From NCBI GenBank assembly GCA_030837305.1, contig JAUPKT010000073.1, positions 1 to 10,922 on the forward strand: a DNA stretch of 10,922 nt, read 5' to 3'. The stretch is from Thermodesulfobacteriota bacterium. GTDB lineage: Bacteria > Desulfobacterota > Desulfomonilia > Desulfomonilales > Desulfomonilaceae. Shown piece by piece: positions 7,558 through 10,922 of this stretch. The notes under the pieces were generated by a model. That model was not told the DNA's origin. It ran no database searches and saw only the letters and a program-made list of their open reading frames with translations. Both the position numbers and the translations under genes were made by a program. Every line of letters starts with the position of its first letter. The first letter of the stretch is position 1.

Positions 7558-9966
7558 ATGTTCTTTAACAAAAAGGAGGAGTCCACCTCGTCTCCGATTT
7601 GTGTTCTCCCTGTATTACCATTGAGGGATGTCGTCGTGTTTCCCGGAATGGTCGTCCCGCTATTCGTCGGCAGGGACCGATCCGTAAAAGCGTTGGAAGC
7701 GGCAATGCGGGATGATAAGACGATTTTTCTCGTATCCCAAAAAGATGCTCAGCAGACAAACCCCGAGCCCGATGAAATTTTCCATTTCGGGACCGTAGGC
7801 AATATTATACAGATGCTCAAACTGCCCGATGGAACCATAAAAGTCTTCGTCGAAGGAAAAAAGAGGGCACGAATTGTAAGATTTGTTCAGACGGACACCT
7901 TCTTCAGTGTGGAGCTGGAACTCCTCGACGATTATGCCGATTGTCCTGATTATGAAATGCAGGCACTCGTTCGCGGAGTTAAGAACACGTTCGCAGATTA
8001 TGTCACTCCCGAAAAGAAAATTCCTCAGGAATTTGCTGGTTCAGTCGGAACCGTAAACGACCCCGGTCGTCTTTCAGACATGATAGCGGGACAGTTGGCA
8101 TTCAATATTCAGGAAAAGCAATACCTCATTGAATGCCTCTCGGTGAACCGAAGAATGGAACGCCTCGTCGAGGTCATGCAGAGCGAAATCGAAATCGCCG
8201 AAATAGAAAACCGCATCAAGGATCGGGTCAAGAAACAGATGGAGAAGACCCAGAAAGAATACTATCTCAATGAACAAATGCGGGCGATTCAAAAAGAAAT
8301 GGGAGAAAAGGACGATATCCGAAGCGAAATAGCCGAACTTGAAGACCAAATCACTAAGAAGAATATGCCTGAGGAGGCCGAAAAGAAGGCTCGAAAAGAA
8401 ATACGAAAGCTGAAATACATGGCTCCCATGTCAGCGGAAGCCACGGTAGTGAGAAATTATATCGATTGGTTTCTGGCCCTGCCCTGGAACACTCTGTCTG
8501 AGTCGACTCCTTCCATCGACGAAGCCCAAGCTGTCCTGGATGAAGACCATTACGGCCTCAAGGAAGTGAAAGAGCGAATTCTTGAATATATTGCAGTCCA
8601 AACCCTGACACAAGACACCAAAGGTCCAATCCTTTGTCTCGTCGGACCTCCCGGAGTCGGCAAGACATCCCTTGCCAAATCAGTCGCTCGGGCCACAGGA
8701 AGGCAATTCGTTCGTATATCGCTCGGAGGTGTGAGGGACGAAGCCGAAATTCGCGGGCATCGGCGGACGTACATAGGCGCCTTACCGGGCAAAATCATTC
8801 AAAGCATGAAAAAAGTTGACACCATTAACCCCGTGATGCTCCTGGACGAAGTTGACAAAATGAGCACTGACTTTAGAGGAGATCCATCGGCCGCGCTGCT
8901 GGAGGTACTGGATCCTGAACAGAACCATTCGTTCAACGATCACTATCTCGACGTAGATTACAACCTATCCCGGGTAATGTTCATAACCACCGCCAACACA
9001 CTCCACGGCATACCCCTGCCTCTGCAGGATCGAATGGAAATGATCAGATTGCCCGGCTATCTGGAACCGGAAAAATTAAGGATAGCAGATCGCTTCCTTA
9101 TCCCCAAACAAATCAAAGCAAATGGGCTGGACCCTTCATTGATTAAATTCAGTCAGAAGGCCACGCTCCGTATGATGAGACGCTACACGCGAGAGGCAGG
9201 CGTGCGAAATCTGGAGCGCCAAATCGCGAAAGTGTGCCGAAAAGTGGCACGCCAAATCGTTACCGGCATCGTCGAGACACCTATCATTGTTGATTCAAGC
9301 AACGTTCCGCAATTCTTAGGTGTCCCAAAGTTCAGGTACGGAGTAAAGGAAGACCAGAGGAGGGTAGGGATAGCAACCGGTCTGGCCTGGACAGAAACCG
9401 GCGGTGAATTGCTGATTGTCGAAACGGTCATCATGCCGGGTACCGGCAAACTCATTGTGACGGGAAAACTCGGCGAGGTCATGCAGGAATCAGCCCAGGC
9501 AGCTTTAAGCTATGTTCGATCCAGAACCTTTGGAATCGCCCTCGGAGAGGAATTTTTCAACAAAGTTGATATTCACATCCATGTTCCCGAAGGAGCCACT
9601 CCCAAAGATGGACCTTCGGCAGGTATCACTATCACCTCGGCACTCATGTCCGCCCTTTCCAAGAAACCCTTCCCGAATGATCTGGCAATGACCGGCGAGA
9701 TAACCCTGCGAGGGAGAATTCTTCCAATTGGGGGTCTGAAAGAAAAATTGCTGGCAGCAAAAAGGGGCCTTGTCTCACGAGTGTTGATCCCCAAGGAAAA
9801 CGAAAAAGATCTGCGAGAAGTATCCAAGAACGTTCGAAAAGGGCTTGAGATAACAACAGTGGATCACATGGATGACGTCCTGAACATTGTATTCCCGGAC
9901 ATTTCCAATACGGTCTTGCCGAAACAACAGATTGAATCAGAAACCGCTCGCCATCTCGAGCAATGA
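7558..9966 (+). CDS. lon: ATP-dependent endopeptidase Lon (LonA type)
   Basis: Soluble homo-hexameric AAA+ serine protease degrading misfolded and selected regulatory proteins; 802 residues, full length. The N-terminal LON substrate-binding domain (about 15-205) begins [16 protein letters not shown] charged coiled-coil helix region follows (210-290). The AAA+ module has Walker A GPPGVGKT (363-370), Walker B MLLDEVD with D430/E431, sensor-1 N480 in TTAN, R492 in LQDRMEM and sensor-2 R550. The protease domain carries the Ser-Lys dyad S687 ([10 protein letters not shown]) and K730 ([13 protein letters not shown]), at the spacing seen in E. coli Lon (43 residues). AGAGG lies about 10 nt before the ATG, a slightly long spacing. 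The last gene of the quality-control cluster. No heat-shock-type promoter was recognised upstream. Confidence 0.99.
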   Translation: MFFNKKEESTSSPICVLPVLPLRDVVVFPGMVVPLFVGRDRSVKALEAAMRDDKTIFLVSQKDAQQTNPEPDEIFHFGTVGNIIQMLKLPDGTIKVFVEGKKRARIVRFVQTDTFFSVELELLDDYADCPDYEMQALVRGVKNTFADYVTPEKKIPQEFAGSVGTVNDPGRLSDMIAGQLAFNIQEKQYLIECLSVNRRMERLVEVMQSEIEIAEIENRIKDRVKKQMEKTQKEYYLNEQMRAIQKEMGEKDDIRSEIAELEDQITKKNMPEEAEKKARKEIRKLKYMAPMSAEATVVRNYIDWFLALPWNTLSESTPSIDEAQAVLDEDHYGLKEVKERILEYIAVQTLTQDTKGPILCLVGPPGVGKTSLAKSVARATGRQFVRISLGGVRDEAEIRGHRRTYIGALPGKIIQSMKKVDTINPVMLLDEVDKMSTDFRGDPSAALLEVLDPEQNHSFNDHYLDVDYNLSRVMFITTANTLHGIPLPLQDRMEMIRLPGYLEPEKLRIADRFLIPKQIKANGLDPSLIKFSQKATLRMMRRYTREAGVRNLERQIAKVCRKVARQIVTGIVETPIIVDSSNVPQFLGVPKFRYGVKEDQRRVGIATGLAWTETGGELLIVETVIMPGTGKLIVTGKLGEVMQESAQAALSYVRSRTFGIALGEEFFNKVDIHIHVPEGATPKDGPSAGITITSALMSALSKKPFPNDLAMTGEITLRGRILPIGGLKEKLLAAKRGLVSRVLIPKENEKDLREVSKNVRKGLEITTVDHMDDVLNIVFPDISNTVLPKQQIESETARHLEQ

Positions 9967-10000
9967 TCAGTGCAATCTCTTGGAGGATATGAAAAGACCG

Positions 10001-10033
10001 AGGAGTCTGTCATGGTGAGACCATAAAATCTCA
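10001..10033 (+). promoter_or_regulatory. Leader mini-ORF with good ribosome-binding site, plus overlapping inverted repeats
   Basis: AGGAG (10001-10005) stands 6 nt before ATG at 10012, an ideal spacing, but the frame reads ATG GTG AGA CCA TAA and stops at 10026. It is in the same frame as the following cNMP/AAA+ gene, whose own ATG at 10063 has only a weak Shine-Dalgarno. ATGGT (10012-10016) can pair with ACCAT (10020-10024), and TGAGA (10016-10020) with TCTCA (10029-10033). It may be a leader peptide for re-initiation, or a start lost through a nonsense change. Confidence 0.35.
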
Positions 10034-10062
10034 AGGCACCCGGATTTTCAGAAGTATTCCAG

Positions 10063-10922
10063 ATGTCGAACCGGATCTTGCACACGGAATCAGTGTCAGA
10101 ATCCATTCAGAATGGCCCCAAGATTTTTTTGCCGCTTCTGAATGAGAAATTCCGCGTTCTCGATTTTTTCAAAGGCGAGACAATTTCCGAGGGATCGTGG
10201 GCTGTTGACCGTATTCTCTGTCTCATAACCGGTGGCGCCGAACTATCTCTTCGGTATCGGGTTGCACAAGACGTTGTGATTGATCATCTCGATCCCGGGG
10301 ACGTTTTTGGAGATCTGTCCTTTCTCACGGGCAGAAGTTGGCCTTCTGATGCCACTCTTATCGCAAGTGAGAATTGCCGCTTTCTTGAAATATCCATAGA
10401 TAGATTTCAAAGAATATTAAGGGAAATACCTGAATTTACCGTAGAGCTTCTCAAATCTCTCGGTAAGAAAATGGTAAGAGTCGATCGCAGCGATTTCGCC
10501 CCGCCTTCAAAGGCCCTGGACCCAGATAAACCCCGTGTTTGTGCATATCCAACCCATCCCGGCCTCCCTCGGGACGTTCAGACCAGATTCTGCGATTTGG
10601 CAAGTACCCATGAATCTATCGTCATCGTCGGAGAAAAGGGAGTAGGCAAGGACATCCTGGCATATGCTATCTTCGATGCCGCGGACATGTACAAGGAGGT
10701 GTTTGTCCCAATTGATGCTCGGAAGATGGGCTCCCATTCCTTCTCATTGACGGACTCCAGGATCAACACCTCCGAAGATACGTCAGAGACCTTCGATCAG
10801 CTGAGATTTCTGTTCGGACATCGCGCCGCAAACGAAAGAGGCGTCGTTCAATCAGGGACCGGGTACGTCGAGTTGGCACAGCATGGTACGCTCTACATTA
10901 GGAGCGCCCACAGGCTGACACC
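10063..10922 (+). CDS. cNMP-binding-like domain fused to a degenerate sigma-54-activator-type AAA+ domain (3' partial)
   Basis: An open frame of 286 codons runs off the window. Residues about 25-140 form a CRP/cNMP-binding fold: FKGETISEG (36-44), HLDPGDVFGDLSFLTGR (75-91) and a closing helix IPEFTVELLKSLGKKM. The segment where classical cAMP binders have an R-S-A motif reads GRSWPSDA, so the phosphate-contacting arginine seems missing. After a linker, residues about 183-287 align with the sigma-54-interacting AAA+ domain: Walker A GEKGVGKD (190-197), FGH (251-253), YVELAQHGTLYI (268-279). The GAFTGA loop is replaced by ANERGV (256-261), and the Walker B acidic pair by R280-S281. Classical sigma-54 activation and ATP hydrolysis therefore look unlikely. 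The C-terminus is unseen, so a DNA-binding or other output domain cannot be judged. The ATG at 10063 is chosen as the first in-frame ATG after the TAA at 10024; TTG at 10078 or GTG at 10093 are alternatives. It lies 96 bp after lon. Confidence 0.72.
   Translation, partial: MSNRILHTESVSESIQNGPKIFLPLLNEKFRVLDFFKGETISEGSWAVDRILCLITGGAELSLRYRVAQDVVIDHLDPGDVFGDLSFLTGRSWPSDATLIASENCRFLEISIDRFQRILREIPEFTVELLKSLGKKMVRVDRSDFAPPSKALDPDKPRVCAYPTHPGLPRDVQTRFCDLASTHESIVIVGEKGVGKDILAYAIFDAADMYKEVFVPIDARKMGSHSFSLTDSRINTSEDTSETFDQLRFLFGHRAANERGVVQSGTGYVELAQHGTLYIRSAHRLT

Noticed and set aside
9989..10018. Nine-residue ORF after lon (ATG 9989)
   Set aside because: Its GGAGG is only 2 nt from the ATG, too close for normal initiation, and the peptide is not recognisable.
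1..10922. CRISPR arrays, tRNA/rRNA genes, insertion sequences, attachment sites
   Set aside because: No regularly spaced repeats, tRNA cloverleaf, transposase motif or flanking long repeats were seen on either strand.

Overview
The window looks like chromosomal DNA from a Gram-negative bacterium, most likely of the deltaproteobacterial/Desulfobacterota type. This rests on an LptG-family lipopolysaccharide export permease, on the tig-clpP-clpX-lon gene order, on mixed base composition and on frequent GTG/TTG starts. The lineage call is an inference from gene order and protein style, not from a database match.

Left part (1-3703). A 5'-truncated gene for a small secreted lipocalin-like protein (+ strand) converges on a three-gene minus-strand cluster. 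In transcription order the cluster is a polyprenyl-phosphate-type GT2 glycosyltransferase (3703-2705), an NAD-dependent sugar-nucleotide epimerase/dehydratase (2646-1681) and lptG (1665-529). It is a cell-envelope glycan/LPS module: the epimerase makes or interconverts a nucleotide sugar, the glycosyltransferase probably loads a sugar onto a lipid carrier, and LptG is a permease subunit of the LPS transporter. A 21-codon ORF bridges the glycosyltransferase-epimerase gap with ATGA junctions at both ends.

Middle (3704-3940). This is a divergent control region. The + side has a good TATAAT box and a leader of about 95 nt ending in a terminator-like hairpin with a T6 run just before the tig Shine-Dalgarno. 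The 5' arm of that hairpin can alternatively pair with the Shine-Dalgarno.

Right part (3941-9966). The protein quality-control cluster is trigger factor, ClpP, ClpX and Lon, all on +, with intact catalytic motifs. Trigger factor folds nascent chains at the ribosome, ClpXP degrades tagged or regulatory substrates, and Lon removes damaged proteins. The clpX-lon gap holds several GAGGC/GCCTC hairpins.

Right edge (10063-10922, running off the window). This is the most unusual gene: a cyclic-nucleotide-binding-like (CRP-fold) domain fused to an AAA+ domain of the sigma-54-activator family. The Walker A motif survives, but the GAFTGA loop and the Walker B acidic pair are replaced. Just upstream is a well-placed Shine-Dalgarno and ATG that runs in the same frame into a stop after four codons. 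No tRNA, rRNA, CRISPR array, insertion sequence or attachment site was seen.
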